Shown here piece by piece: positions 10,501 to 22,013 of a stretch of 64,000 nt of DNA (position 1 is the first letter of the stretch; every line of letters begins with the position of its first letter). The notes beneath the pieces were generated by a model. It was given only the letters and a program-made list of their open reading frames with translations, was not told the origin of the DNA and ran no database searches. Source of the DNA: Cymbomonas tetramitiformis (taxonomy: Eukaryota; Chlorophyta; Pyramimonadophyceae; Pyramimonadales; Pyramimonadaceae). Location: positions 19,286 to 83,285 of the forward strand of contig LGRX02034661.1 of assembly GCA_001247695.2 (NCBI GenBank), given 5' to 3'. The position numbers were made by a program, and so were the translations under genes.

Positions 10501-12570
10501 TTATAGTAAGTGCAAAATAGAAGTACACAAATCTTTGCAAAACATGTCGCTTGGTATAAATCCAAAATGATTGAGCTCACCAGGACACCGAAAGGCAAAC
10601 TTATATGCAAGATTCATCAGCTTGTATTCATCATATAATTTGTCGGATACACAATAACGAGCCAAATGTGCCACGTATGTCATGAATTCTCGATAGTGAG
10701 AGAAAATCCGGTAGCCACGCACTAATTCCCCATAAAATACTTGATGGATCTGATCCACATCATAATTTGAGAACCTATGAGGGAATTTATAAACCTCAAA
10801 ACCCAAGGCAGTGCGTTTGTCAAAAATTGTGGTGTGTACCACGCCGGATCTTGTGACGTATAAATGCACGTCAAGATAATTCGTAACAGCGATGGAGTTT
10901 TCATCCGGTGTCAACAATGTAGGATGAAGCGTCACACCAGTATATGCTGGATAGATTTGCCTATAAATATCATGAAAGTTCGGATGATTTATAATACAAA
11001 AATCATCAGCATACCTAAAGGTAAATTTTATTTCACTTGAAGTAGGATGAGCTGTGGCATAATTCTTTTCTTTATGCACCAATGAAATGTTCGTGATTAT
11101 ACCGGCAGAATAACTACCGATTGGAACCCCATTGATTTGCTTGAAAATAGCTCCTCCTGCTGTCACATATACATTGTCTAAGATAAATCTTAAGACGGCA
11201 GAAATGTGCCGAAAATTATATTGTCCCCTGTGAATGTCACATGGAGTAAAATGCCAAGTGGCACAATCTCGTGTACGATCCGTTGCATGTAATATGACAT
11301 AACATCCACTTGCACCAACAATATTCATGACAAACTCTAATTGAGCACAATTGGCTTGGTATATGAAGTCCTTGCTCATATTTGGATACATCGAGTCGAT
11401 ATCACTAGTCATTAAATGGTGGATGTGATTTGGCCTGGACAATATAAATTCTAAGGAGTTCTCCACCAACCAAAATTTCCGGACACCTTTATGATGAAAC
11501 TCTGCGGTATGAAACTCCTTCAAAGTGTCCAACACAAGTCTAAAGACTGTTGTGATAATGCGTTGAGGAATATCAAAGATCGTAAATCCATCGGCTGTGA
11601 TCAATCTTGCAATAACAGGTGTCTTATGCAATTTAGGAATCGCATATAAGTAAGGAAGCGAAAGTGTAACGTTCGGTGACCAGTGATGTGGCGAGATAAT
11701 GGAAGTGATGCGTTGTGCTAATGAAATCATAATGGAATCCAAGTCGTCGTATACACGTAAATATTTGTTAAAATCGGATAGATGTTTTACGATGAAATAT
11801 CTAATACAATTATTGCATACAAGCGCCAAATTGGCAGTCGCTTTGTCAATAGCTACGAATGAAAAATCTTTAGACATATCCGCCAATAAGCACTTATCAA
11901 TATCAGAAGATAGCGGCATCAATCTGCGATATAAAACCGAAGGATCGTGATGATGGAGTATAAAGTATGCTGTATTCGAAAATGTGTATAAAACCAAATG
12001 TCGCCAAATTGATGTATGTCGAAACAACACATCATCGTCAAATGTGTGTTGTCGAGCGAATCGAGTCAGTGCTAATTCAAGCGCATCGCATGCAGCTTGT
12101 AAGGAAGGATCGGCGATGCCTCTAAAGTTAGCACCAAGCTTCAGACGTTCTAATAAAGCACCATCTGGATAGTAACCGGCCAAATTACTAGTGCACACAT
12201 GGTCATATGTGCGCGGGCAAGTGAATGCCAGCCCATCAAAATAGTGTTTGCATGGACAATCGAATTCGGCATTCATGACATTGTCGAACAAATCACGTTT
12301 CCAAACGTCAAAATCAAAATCAGACGAGATCCTTTTGTTTCTTGTCAGGATTTTTGCTAGCGACGGATTCTCATGATATGTCCATCGCACCTCAAGGGCG
12401 CACTGAAATGGATATGAATGTTCACATTGTCTAAATATATGCCTCAAGGGAACTTCGTCAAACCATTTGTTAACGTGTTCGATCAAAAAGAAGAATTTCA
12501 ATTCATCATTCTCATCTGCGTCAGTTGTACGCGAGGACCGATCATAATATAACTTGGGATCGCGCAGCAT
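10501..12570 (-). CDS. Reverse transcriptase of the Penelope-like element
   Basis: 689 residues from the ATG at 12570 (open to 12597). N-terminal Cys-rich segment (CPCKHYF..TCPRTYDHVCTSNL) and a GANFRG block precede the RT. RT hallmarks in order (positions approximate): AIDKATANLALVCNN near 240, LPYLYAIPKLHK near 305-316, catalytic SDIDSMYPN near 390, QINGVPIGSYSAG near 478-490, catalytic FRYADD near 520, NYLDVHLYV and TIFDKR near 563-585. The PKLHK motif and the order are typical of Penelope-like RTs, including the endonuclease-lacking kinds common in invertebrates. Both catalytic aspartate positions are present, so the enzyme could be functional. Family assignment is from recognised motifs, not a search. 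Confidence 0.85.
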   Translation of the reverse strand: MLRDPKLYYDRSSRTTDADENDELKFFFLIEHVNKWFDEVPLRHIFRQCEHSYPFQCALEVRWTYHENPSLAKILTRNKRISSDFDFDVWKRDLFDNVMNAEFDCPCKHYFDGLAFTCPRTYDHVCTSNLAGYYPDGALLERLKLGANFRGIADPSLQAACDALELALTRFARQHTFDDDVLFRHTSIWRHLVLYTFSNTAYFILHHHDPSVLYRRLMPLSSDIDKCLLADMSKDFSFVAIDKATANLALVCNNCIRYFIVKHLSDFNKYLRVYDDLDSIMISLAQRITSIISPHHWSPNVTLSLPYLYAIPKLHKTPVIARLITADGFTIFDIPQRIITTVFRLVLDTLKEFHTAEFHHKGVRKFWLVENSLEFILSRPNHIHHLMTSDIDSMYPNMSKDFIYQANCAQLEFVMNIVGASGCYVILHATDRTRDCATWHFTPCDIHRGQYNFRHISAVLRFILDNVYVTAGGAIFKQINGVPIGSYSAGIITNISLVHKEKNYATAHPTSSEIKFTFRYADDFCIINHPNFHDIYRQIYPAYTGVTLHPTLLTPDENSIAVTNYLDVHLYVTRSGVVHTTIFDKRTALGFEVYKFPHRFSNYDVDQIHQVFYGELVRGYRIFSHYREFMTYVAHLARYCVSDKLYDEYKLMNLAYKFAFRCPGELNHFGFIPSDMFCKDLCTSILHLL

Positions 12571-12841
12571 AATCAGGACGATACGTCGCAAGCGCAAATA
12601 TAATCAAAGCAATTTCAAAATGAAAAGACTTCGAAGCATACACGAATGATATGAATGTGCACCTGTGGTGCGTCAAAACTGTATAAACGAACAATGGCGG
12701 TGTAGTCACAATGGGCCAATATGCGCAAGACTCTATTCACGAGTTCGCGCACGTATCAGCGTGTAAATCCGTCAACGTGAATGCAAGTTGCATATCTCAG
12801 CGACAAATACCATTCATCATTGTCGCGAATCATTAAAGACA

Positions 12842-13493
12842 CAGGGTTTTTTGTATAATTATAGAGATGCACCTTCGCTGGATAGGGCTTCAGCAAATCA
12901 CGAAATAGAATTATACAGCGTGACATAAATGGCACATGTATGATGGGCATCCCAGCACGGTATAATAAGAACAGTCGTCGAAAAGTCTTATACCTGACTA
13001 TATTGAGTTCCATTTCTTCTTCCTCCCTAATGTAAATCATCGTAACGCCGCTTGGGTGCACGTTGTTTATGCGGAACCCAATCAGACATTATAAATATAC
13101 AGGCGATGAGTGCCACAGACAAGATGCTAAAAAGTGTGCCGCGATATATGCTAGCGCGTATGGATGGCATAAGTATAATAAATAATTTCCAGAGGGTTAA
13201 CAGTGCCAGTCACGTCTTGTTGGTATAAATATACACATAAACATGAAGATGTTATACTGTAAAGTGAACACTGCTAAGTCCGGAGCTAATCGAGCTTGCA
13301 TACGCACAGGTTCTGCTACGGTTTGCATAGCAACATTCTAGTTTCCGCCCGGTGAGACGTATACCTGCGCGTGGCTGTATGCAAGGAGTCGTGGTGCAGA
13401 ATGAGAGCAAAACACGGTCGATGTGAAACAAATACAGATGTGTCAATCTCACAAGCGTCAGCAACGCTCGGATTGATCATATGATTAAAATCG
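12842..13493 (-). repeat. 5' pseudo-LTR of Penelope-like copy A, 5'-truncated
   Basis: Matches 7047-7690 and stops at AAAATCG (13493), about 180 bp short of the full repeat, as expected for incomplete reverse transcription. The segment 12598-12841 between this repeat and the RT start is the element's 5' untranslated part; its right portion recurs at 34489-34592. Confidence 0.8.
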
Positions 13494-14119
13494 TCATTTC
13501 GATCAGAAATTCAAGCAGCTGTGACGATCGCTGACTTTCGATTGTGTCACAGGCATTGTTATGTATAATTAAATATTAAATACGTATATATTGACCTTAC
13601 GAAATATCACGAGTAATGCACATGCATCATGCTGTCATCATGATTGTTCCATCATCGATAGTGCCATTCGTGCATCAGCTTGCATGTTTGCATGATGTAT
13701 GCATGTTGGCCATGCATCCACAGGGCCTGCAATGTAATCGCAGGAGTCGAGCATTCCCGAAGAATTTTTCATGCATGTCACATACATCGATAATCTACCA
13801 TGCCGTGCATGCATGATGTATAATCGATATCGAACATGTGCATATATATATATATATATATACATGCATACTCGATTACATAAAGTATGCATATATTGGA
13901 TATCGATTATATATCATGTGCCGCATCCAAAGATATTGCATGAGCATCACAATATTGATCATCTACCATGCGGGTATATATATACGAAGTTTATATACTT
14001 CGTATAGATATATCCGTTATCCAACGGTGTCGCAACGCCAGCGCTCCATCTGATACTGCATCCGCTGAGCATGGCGCACATGTATTTACAGCCGTCGTCG
14101 CTAAACTGCATAAACGCAG
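13494..14119. other. Non-coding stretch with GCATGC-rich words and TA microsatellite
   Basis: Contains many CATGCATG words and a (TA)n run at about 13844-13862, plus TATACGAAG..CTTCGTATA inverted words at 13979-14008. No credible gene. Confidence 0.55.
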
Positions 14120-14440
14120 TGGCAATTCGTGCAGACATTTCTGAGTTTATATGCATTGTGTGGACGCGCATACATGCTACAATTATAAAGATACGCAAGT
14201 GGCGCAGTGTGCTTCCTTTTAATACATTTATATTTGCAGACGTCGTGCTCGCATGTCGCGATGCGATCCGTAGCGGGCTCCCTTCTACATCGTCTGCATG
14301 TCGAACACGCATGGTGCAATTGTGGAATACATCTGCCCGCAACTCGCTCCCTGTATCGCAACTGTCGAGCCTGCATGTCGGTTGGGATGCATCCAACGGG
14401 ATTTCTGCCATGCGGATGGGAGACGATGCATGGGTGTGTA
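14120..14440. repeat. Dispersed repeat also present at 15470-15508 plus 32918-33210
   Basis: The block from TAAACGCAGTGGCAATTC through ATATGCATTGTGTGGACG to the GTCGGTTGGGATGCATCCAACGGGAT region recurs at the junctions of the large LTR element. The two halves of that other copy lie at 15470-15508 and 32918-33210, which shows where the element inserted. A plus-strand frame here is not preserved in the other copy, so it is probably not a gene. Confidence 0.7.
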
Positions 14441-14857
14441 CAATTTCAAATAAAATTTCAATTATGATCATCAAGCAAATATAAAAGCAAATGGAAATGC
14501 GCAGACATCCCGCACTGGAGGCATCGCGACAACGACATGCAAATGCGGTAGTTGCGATATGGAAACAAGTTATGAGCGCGTGCCTGATAATAATAATAAA
14601 ATAATGATAATCAATAATTATCATAAAAATAAAAATAAAAATAATCGTATAACGTAGGAGGAACGTATATCGTAGGTAAAAATTACAGAGATTGAGAAAT
14701 GATAATATAATCACGTAATAGTTGCGAGATGCATGCATGCAGACATGCATTATATGTACAACATATGCATAATCATATATGATCGCACACGCGCCAGACG
14801 CTATAAAAATTATAATATGCGTTCACACAATTATTTTATACATGCGTATGTAGATCA

Positions 14858-15214
14858 GGAATGGTCTACTGAATTGAGTGCATTTTCCTCTGCTTCACTA
14901 AGATCCATATTTGAAAAATCTAGCTGCTGATGGGCGACATTTATGAAACGACCGATATCGTGAATGCTTGCAGACACGCTTGCGGATGCGCCTGCGCCTG
15001 CGCCTGCGCCTGCGGATGTGCCTGCACCTGAAGCGTCGGTTTGTGCGGATCTCAGTTCAAAAGCCACTTGCTTCAGATCTTCAAGGGAATGACTTGGGTA
15101 TGTATCTGGTACTAGGCGGATCGATCTCAAAAAGAGATCTCCACTAGGCCATCTGACCGTAGGATCATGTGCGCGACAGTGCTTCGCTTTTTGCTTCCCA
15201 ACATGCCATGCCAT
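14858..15214 (-). CDS. Short ORF with Ala/Gly/Ser repeat, unidentified
   Basis: 119 codons on the complement. The C-terminal half looks protein-like (SLEDLKQVAFELRSAQTD, then AGAGAGAGASASVSAS, then FINVAHQQLDFSNMDLSEAEE). The Ala/Gly run comes from a GCGCCT minisatellite (about 14984-15035), a diverged piece of which recurs at 15390-15430. The N-terminal half lies in the inverted copy of the 5698-6935 repeat, so at most the C-terminal part is a captured exon. Low confidence. Confidence 0.25.
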
Positions 15215-15370
15215 AACGCGAAGGTGGCGTCTCGATAAATGTACGCGACTGCAGTGGCACTGTCATCGTTAGCGTCTGGCGATCGTGAGATCGGAAGTTC
15301 GTCTGTGTCGCCCGTTGGGATTCGCGCTTTGCTGATTAAGTAAGTAAGATAATTTGGCCCGGTTCCAAAT
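15090..15370 (-). repeat. Inverted copy of the 5698-6935 repeat family
   Basis: Reverse complement shares AATCCCAACGGGCGACAC, GATCGCCAGACGCTAACGATGA, GCCATGCCATAACGCG-like words and the TAGTGGAGATCTC end with the three copies at 5698-6935. Confidence 0.7.
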
Positions 15371-15508
15371 CATAAGGAGCAGAGGTTTATGCGCCTGCGC
15401 CTGCGGATGCGCCTGCACCTGAAGCGTCGTTGCGCTGATATTTGCGATGATCGATGATGCATAAACGCAGTGGCAATTCATGCAGACATTTATTCTGAGT
15501 ATATGCAT

Positions 15509-16107
15509 TGTCAGGGTTATGACCGATGACACATGTGTCATACATGTCATACGTGTCATACCTGTCAGACATGTCATGTCATGTCATGTCATATATTATT
15601 ATGACAGACAGTCGTCAGACAGTCGTCAGACAGTCGTCAGTACGGTCGACTATGACTGTACATGGCATCGAGATATGAGACGTCACATCATCTGTCATTT
15701 ATTCAAGGAAAGACTTGAATGATACCTGTCATCGAGAGTTCGTACGTCGAACTCGAGATGGCAAAGCAAGATCCATCTTGAAGAACCGAAATGGTTCGGA
15801 GAAGTATGCATCTTTGCTTCTAGCATGTTCTGAATAAGCATGCGCAGTATCATGTGGCAAACGCATTATTCGTTTAGCCGATACTGGTCGTTCAACCAAT
15901 GTCTTGGGTTCACAACCCGATTGCGGTGCCAACTATGAGTTGGGGGACATCTGGTATATGAGCTAGCGTTGTGCTAGAGCAGGATCTTCTGTCCGAAGTC
16001 TGCACTCATACCCGCACATATCTACACGCGTGTTGCTGTTCCTTAACACCGTGTTATTTATCTTAAACATAAAGATATACTAAGGCTCGTCTGCGCAAGC
16101 CTTAAGA
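15509..16107 (+). repeat. 5' LTR of the chromovirus
   Basis: 599 bp, begins TGTCAGGGTTATGACCG and ends GCAAGCCTTAAGA. Contains repeated TGTCAT/ATGACA words near 15520-15590, three copies of CAGTCGTCAGA, and an AAGGCT..AGCCTT terminal stem. It differs from the 3' LTR mainly in the TGTCAT array length and a few single bases. Confidence 0.9.
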
Positions 16108-17124
16108 GTGGTATTCTATCGTCAAGGCGAGAACGAGAACTCTAGTGTGAGTGCAGCGAGTAGATATCAATAATTGTGTGTTTACAGGTTGCGGAGTTCA
16201 AGCATATTTGACGAGGCAGTCGAATAATACGCATATTGATATATCGCATATACCGCTGCAATAGCGAAGACAGTGCGCGAGATAATTGTCGCATTCGCAG
16301 GATCGCACATACAGCTGATCATCAAATTTACTGTGCGAAAAGGTGTGCACGAGGCATAAAAATGCTCTCTGGTCACATACGCGCACAGAATGAATTGCAG
16401 CTTTGAGAAATGTATACTGTACTACGATCATATATGTCGATGCGCGAGATATCGATTCGCAGCTGAAAGCATGCGCGTCAATCATATGTTCTCGCAGAAG
16501 TGATTCGCAATCAGAAGTATGCGCGGCAAGCACATGCACGCGCATGGATGATTCGCAGTTGAAAATTACACAGAATGAGATACGGCATAGAAATCATCGA
16601 CGGATTTATGATCCGCGCACAAGTCAGCATAAGTCAGCATAAGTCAGCGCTCGTATCATGCGCTGAGAAATGGCGACGATATATGCTTTTCATCAGCAGC
16701 GCGCGCGATTGCATAAATTCACTTGCAGCGTGCTACGATCATCTTATAATTTTACGATGATGATGTCAAAATATTACTACGATCATCTGTGCATCTCAGC
16801 ATATATGTATACTATTCAGGATTATCCTGAACGGACGCATGATGACAATATACTACACCATGCCATATATACTCTGATGTTGCTGAGATACTATACTTTA
16901 CTTACTGTCAGATTATACTAACTTACAATAATGAGTGTGGACGCATGAATGCTGTGTGATTGCTTACACACACACACATTCCACATCACAGATCATTGTA
17001 TACTCTGCAGCAATTATAGTGTGTGCAAAAAGTCGAGCGTGTTGAGATAAATATTTCTGCAGCAACACACACACATACTTCCAAGTATACACTGTCAAGA
17101 GTATATACAGAATGCATGCATTAT
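16108..17124 (+). other. Chromovirus 5' leader, part 1, with putative primer-binding site
   Basis: One base after the LTR comes TGGTAT (16109-16114), the start of a site complementary to the 3' end of initiator-Met tRNA as in many plant LTR elements; beyond six bases the match to the usual site fails. The rest is AT-rich, without genes, and homologous in reverse to about 57700-57945, showing that it is element leader sequence interrupted at 17124 by a DNA transposon. Confidence 0.6.
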
Positions 17125-17519
17125 GGCTACTGCCCGAAGGTCCGGTTCTCCCACAAGGACCGAAGTGATTTTGGGCCATAGGCCGCGTTTTTTCGATATC
17201 GTTGGTATATGAGTGCTTTGGGGTCATATTTAGGTGTCCAATAATTATGTAACAACTTGTATTGGGTGGTATACTCGGTGTAGCTATGTGAATTACGTGA
17301 ATGAAAAGTGGGAGTGAAACCGCTCGAAATTAAATAAAAAGGCCGGTCCTGCCACAAGGACTGGAAGTTTCCAAGCCACTTACGCTCACTAAGTGGCCTT
17401 CCGGGTGCCCACCGCACATGAAACTAACTTTAACATGACATACCCGTGCCCTCTACAATGTACAGCATCTTCGGAATCCAAAATACGGCGGTATATATCC
17501 CTCACGATGTCATGCACCG

Positions 17520-17880
17520 ACCAAGGGTCGGAATCGATTGTTTTGACAATTACGATTAATCGATTAAACACGGTTATCACAATTACAATCGATTTGAAAT
17601 TGCAATAATTACGAATCAAACAGGTTAGAAATTTTGAACAACTACAATCGAATCGATTTCCAACGTGTAACAATCGCCAATCGAATCGATTTGCCTTCGA
17701 TGAGGAACCACAATTAAATCGGTTACGTGTTCATCATAATTACCAATCAAATCGATTTCAAAAAATGGATACACCAATCGAATGTGTTCTTGTCGTGTCA
17801 TAACACCAATATAACCGGTTTCGATCTCTAGCGCCGACGACACGTTTGGCATTATGAAATCGATTGTGTGCATATCGACG
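17520..17880. repeat. Left subterminal repeats of the DNA transposon
   Basis: Several imperfect copies of ATCGAATCGATTT and related words (for example near 17645-17660, 17680-17695, 17745-17760). Matching words recur in the right subterminal region. Clustered subterminal motifs are the usual binding sites of hAT-type transposases; that role here is inferred. Confidence 0.55.
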
Positions 17881-17982
17881 TGAACCGACCACTGCCACTC
17901 AATTATTGGGTGTTGGGTTTCAGCTGCGGCTCAAATTTCAAATGTGGCTGTCGGATGCTAAAATATCTACCCGAGACACCCA

Positions 17983-17988
17983 TATAAA
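17983..17988 (+). promoter_or_regulatory. TATA box of the chromodomain-hAT gene
   Basis: CCATATAAAGC sits 46 bases before the ATG at 18034, a normal distance for a short 5' leader. Confidence 0.5.
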
Positions 17989-18033
17989 GCTCTAACCTGA
18001 GTGCAACTACATTCAAACTTCATTTCTTACATC

Positions 18034-21000
18034 ATGGGCAGGCGTGCAGCAACGAAATCCAAGAAATCCCAACCCGTTAAAACCAGATTGCCGGCCCTAG
18101 GCAAGGGCCCGATCAAACGCACGCCCCGTCATGAATTCGATCATCGGGATAACGCTGAGAACATATATGATGTGGAATGTATCATAGCCGAGCGATCTGT
18201 GAAGGTTAATGGTCTCACGGTTGAAGAATGGCTAATCCGCTGGAAGGGATACAGTGATTCGCACGACACCTGGGAGCCAATCGAGAACTTGGCGGGCCTT
18301 GAAGATGACATAGCACAATTTCGAAATGCTAAATCCGAGCAACACCCGTTAAAGCTGGGCAAACGCAGACGAAGAACTCCATTTGACGACACCACACCTG
18401 TCGCTGTCGCTGCCACTCCAGGCGAGCAGGGCACATATCTTATGGGGATTGGCCGGCCCGGGGCCGAGAGCAGCGCCCAAAAAGAGCTCCGGGCCGAAAG
18501 CGGGCCGGTCGATTTTTCATCCTTAAGTATGGAAAACATTTGAGAATTAGCAAAAACACGTGTTTTTCTTGATTCCGGGCCGAGAGTCATTCTAGGAAGA
18601 TATGTGCCCTGCAGGCGAGAGTGCTGCTGCTCCTGGATACTCTACGGGTGTTACAACCACTACTGCTGAAGCAGAAGATGATTGTGTTGAAGAAGATGAG
18701 AGTGAACATGCCATCCTTCGCCCTGCCATGCGAGGCCGCCGCATTGCAAAGGTAATTTGTACTCGCCATGTTCTCCTTCGTTCCTTTCGTTGCTTACCCT
18801 TACTCGATTCTTTCACGAACGCTGTCTTAGTCGTAACTGTATGACCGACAGCCGACCGGCCATCATGTTATTGTTTTTATTGCGTTCGACTCCCGCCGAT
18901 CATGCAACGAACAAGGCTCTGACGTTCTGACATGACCGCAGGTGTGGTCGTACTTCAACGAGATCATCTGCCCGACCACCGACAAGCCGATGGGTCTCCA
19001 GTGTGCCATCGCGGGATGCGCCGCCCGTCTTGCCTGCACCACCAGCACCACCAACGCCCGACAGCATTTATCCCACGTGCACAAGGACCACCTCGCTGAG
19101 CTTGAGGCCGAGGAGTTCGAGAACGCTGCAGTCGCTGAAGCATCGGCTACCCCCAGAGTCCAGTCTGTGATCAACTCTGGGGGAAGTTCATGGCCCCCTG
19201 GAAAACGAGATCAACTGACTTCGAAGGTGGTCAGCTGGCTCTGCAAACGTGCCCGGCCGCTCAGCCTTCCCGAGCGGGACACCGAGTTGAAGGACGTGTT
19301 GCTGTTCGCATCTGGAGGCGGCTACACCATGCCGTCTGCTCACAACGTTGTTCGCCAACTGTGCGTGTTGTCTGGCAAAGCCCTCGCCAGCGATCGCGCC
19401 AAGATCTTCAAGCTGATTGCAGCTGGTGTCAGCCCTTCCACCGGTGCGTTTCCCGCCACTCCCGGGACTTTTATTGCCTACAATTTATCCTGAGAAAGGC
19501 AGTATCAGTGTTACACGCATGCTCTCGAGTGTTTGGCGATACGTGTTTGCTACTATTTTAACCGTTTTTATATTACTGACTGGCTGTTTCGGTGTATTAT
19601 TGCAGCCATTGACATCTGGTCCGAAAACGGCATCGCGCTGTTGGGCATCCTCCTCTACTTTTGGTCTGCGGGTGCCAACACAATCGAGGAGCTTTTGGTG
19701 AGGGCTGTCCCTTTCGGGGAGATCGCTCACACCGGCGAAGAGATTGACCACGCCACGAAGGATGCCTTGGCTCTTGTCGGTGTGGGGAAGTACGAGTTTC
19801 AATCGGCCGCGGAGTCCCCAAATAACTCCATGACGGTACTTACAGACAACGTTCGTGACTGCCTGCATAAGGCGGTGGCCGACGGAGCCAGCAATGTTCA
19901 GAAGGGTTTGGCAGACTTCGAGACCCACCCTTGCCCAGTTCATGTGGGTCAGAGATGCGTTCTGCAGTTTTTGAGCGTGAGCTGCATCGCAGCAGTTCAC
20001 ACGAAGACTAAGGGCATCGCAGCCCGTCGCTCACCGCTCGGACTCTCCTGCCTGCATAAGTGCCAGGCAAAGTACCAGCTGCCGAGCACACAGCCTCCGC
20101 GTTCGGTAGCTGTTCGGTGGAATAGCATGTTTCTGCAATGGGAATGGTTCCCCCCCCAGCAAAAGGCCCTCCAGATGTTCGATGTCGAGAGCTTGCAACT
20201 GAACTTGAGTACCGACGAGGCGGGCTCCACTTACCGAGATTTTCAAATGGATCTCAGTGACTGGGAGGTCGTTGAGCAATCGGTGAGTCGATACTTGCCA
20301 CTTTCTGTGTACACACGGATTAAAAAGTAAGGATCAGTCTATCAACCTTCGTTGAGTTCCGTTGATCGGTTCGAAGGCGACTTTTCCGCGCCTTGCGACC
20401 ATGGGCTTGTACCCCATGGCTCCGGAGGTTTATCCGCTGTATACATTTTAGTGAATGCCCTGCCTACTTGTACCGTATTTTCATATTGATATGCCTTGAC
20501 TGCTTAACTGACTGCTTAACTGACTGCTTATTTTTTGTATGCTGCAGATACCTGTGCTGCGGCCGGTCTTCAACTACACGAGGATCATCCAAGGCACGAA
20601 GTATGTCACCATGTCGTTGGTCTTGCCTATGACTGCCTGGTTGATCGAGTTTGAGTTGAGCCCGACCGTCGACATCACCCTCGCCAACAACTCCGTCCTC
20701 AAGCACAAGGAGCTCTTGCACGGTGTGCAAACTGCTCGCGAGGCCATGCACCGTGACTTCGTGAGGCGATGGGTGTATGAGTTGGACGAGAGCATCCTTG
20801 AGGACTACGTGGTGGCAACTTTGCTGGATCCTCGGTGGAAGAACTGGCAGTTTGAAGGCTGCAACATCTTTGACAACGGTGATATGAACTCCCTTCGCGC
20901 TTTCGGGTATTTGCGCACCGCGTGGACTAACTTCAAACCCAGCAATGTAGAGCCCATTGCCCCTGTTTCCAAACCTGCCAGTGGGAACTTTGGCGAGTCA

Positions 21001-21315
21001 TCCTTCATGCGCAAGAAGACCGATCCTAGAGTTACTCAGCCTGAAAGAGTAGTTAGAGATCAGCTTGATTCATACTTAGCTTTGCCCCAAGAGCCAAATG
21101 AGGATGGCTTTGACGTGATGCTTTGGCGGAACCGCAATGCTGCAACTTTACCCGATGTCTACCGTATGGCCCGCCAGTTCCTAGGATGTCCTGCCACCAC
21201 TGCGGGTGTAGAGCGTGCTTTTAGTGCGGCTGGCAAGATGCATGATGACCTGCGCAAAAACACTTCGGAGGGCACACTTGAGCATATGCTTAGAGTCAGA
21301 ATGAGTACTGACTAG
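18034..21315 (+). CDS. Predicted chromodomain-BED-hAT transposase, five exons
   Basis: Proposed exons: 18034-18526, 18615-18751, 18942-19443, 19606-20282, 20548-21315. All borders are GT..AG and phases agree, giving 2577 nt (858 residues plus stop). Exon 1 begins with a basic tail and holds a chromodomain (YDVECIIAERSVKV.., EEWLIRWKGY, DTWEPIENL). Exon 3 opens with a BED-type finger (VWSYFNEI, C-x4-C, H-x5-H). Exon 4 has the hAT core: DIWSENG (first catalytic Asp region), ADGASN (second), a C-x2-H (CPVH) and VAVRWNSMF. Exon 5 has LLDPRWKNW and the hATC dimerisation block FLGCPATTAGVERAFSAAGK. The first junction (AA|GTATGG) is weaker; without it exon 1 is a separate 169-residue chromodomain protein ending at 18543, and transposase starts near 18604. 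Exons 2-5 are strong. No frame breaks are seen. Confidence 0.75.
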
Positions 21316-21659
21316 ACCGGTTGCAAAAGTGTGTACACAGTAATATTTTGATAGCAGCTTGCTGTAATATTTTGATATCAGCCTGCTGTAATATTTTGTT
21401 AATCTGCCTGTTGTCATACCTTCTTAGCTTGCTGTGAAAATATGCTAGTGAGCCTGCAGTTTTTGATATCACCTTTACCTTGTTCTGCACTTTTGGTTTA
21501 CCCCTGCATATCTGCTTACAACCTGATAACTGTTTACACCCTGATGCTGTATCTGTTTACACCCTGATAACCGTCTACACCCTGATAATCGGTTTGATAA
21601 CCTGTTATCAAATAGGTTAGGTTGCCTGAAAATTAGGTACACAATAGGTTTGCAAAACA

Positions 21660-21900
21660 CAATAACACTAATCGAATCGATTTGAACTTTTAATAATCGG
21701 GTAGATAATAGGTTTGCTTTTCAGATACAATCACAATCGAATGGGTTTAGCACGTCAATAATCAGGTACACAATCAGTTGTGGAAATTTTTAAAACACTA
21801 ATCGAATCGGTTACAACTGTCAACAATTAAATAGAAACCTATTATGAAAATCAGACAATCGGTTTGAAAGAGGTTTGAAATTTCAAACCGATTCCGACCC
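21660..21900. repeat. Right subterminal repeats of the DNA transposon
   Basis: Imperfect copies of AATCGAATCGATTTG, AATCGAATGGGTTT and AATCGAATCGGTTA, matching words at 17520-17880. From 21340 to 21640 there are also runs of GCTGTAATATTTTGAT and TACACCCTGATAAC words. Confidence 0.55.
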
Positions 21901-22013
21901 TTGGCACCGACCCAAAAAACAATTTTGGTGAAATTTACAATCAAAATTGTGTGTATACATAGAACCTCACCGCCGCGCACAAGACAAAGACTAGTATGTA
22001 TCGACTATGTTAA

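Larger units (their letters stand above)
7041..13493 (-). mobile_element. Penelope-like retroelement (copy A)
   Basis: Direct repeats of 829 bp (7041-7869) and 652 bp (12842-13493) flank a region with a reverse transcriptase frame and a CCCH/coiled-coil frame, all reading on the minus strand. Penelope-like elements typically carry such pseudo-LTRs, insert by target-primed reverse transcription and become 5'-truncated. The right (5') repeat is indeed truncated relative to the left one. The sequence ATCGTCA is found at both outer junctions (7036-7042 and 13490-13496), a possible short target duplication overlapping the element end. A second, deleted copy at 33429-36247 confirms the borders independently. 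Confidence 0.8.

Noticed and set aside
13959..14750. 263-codon minus-strand frame
   Set aside because: Low-complexity, Ile/Phe/Tyr-rich translation of AT-rich repeat DNA; not preserved in the other copy of the repeat at 32918-33410.
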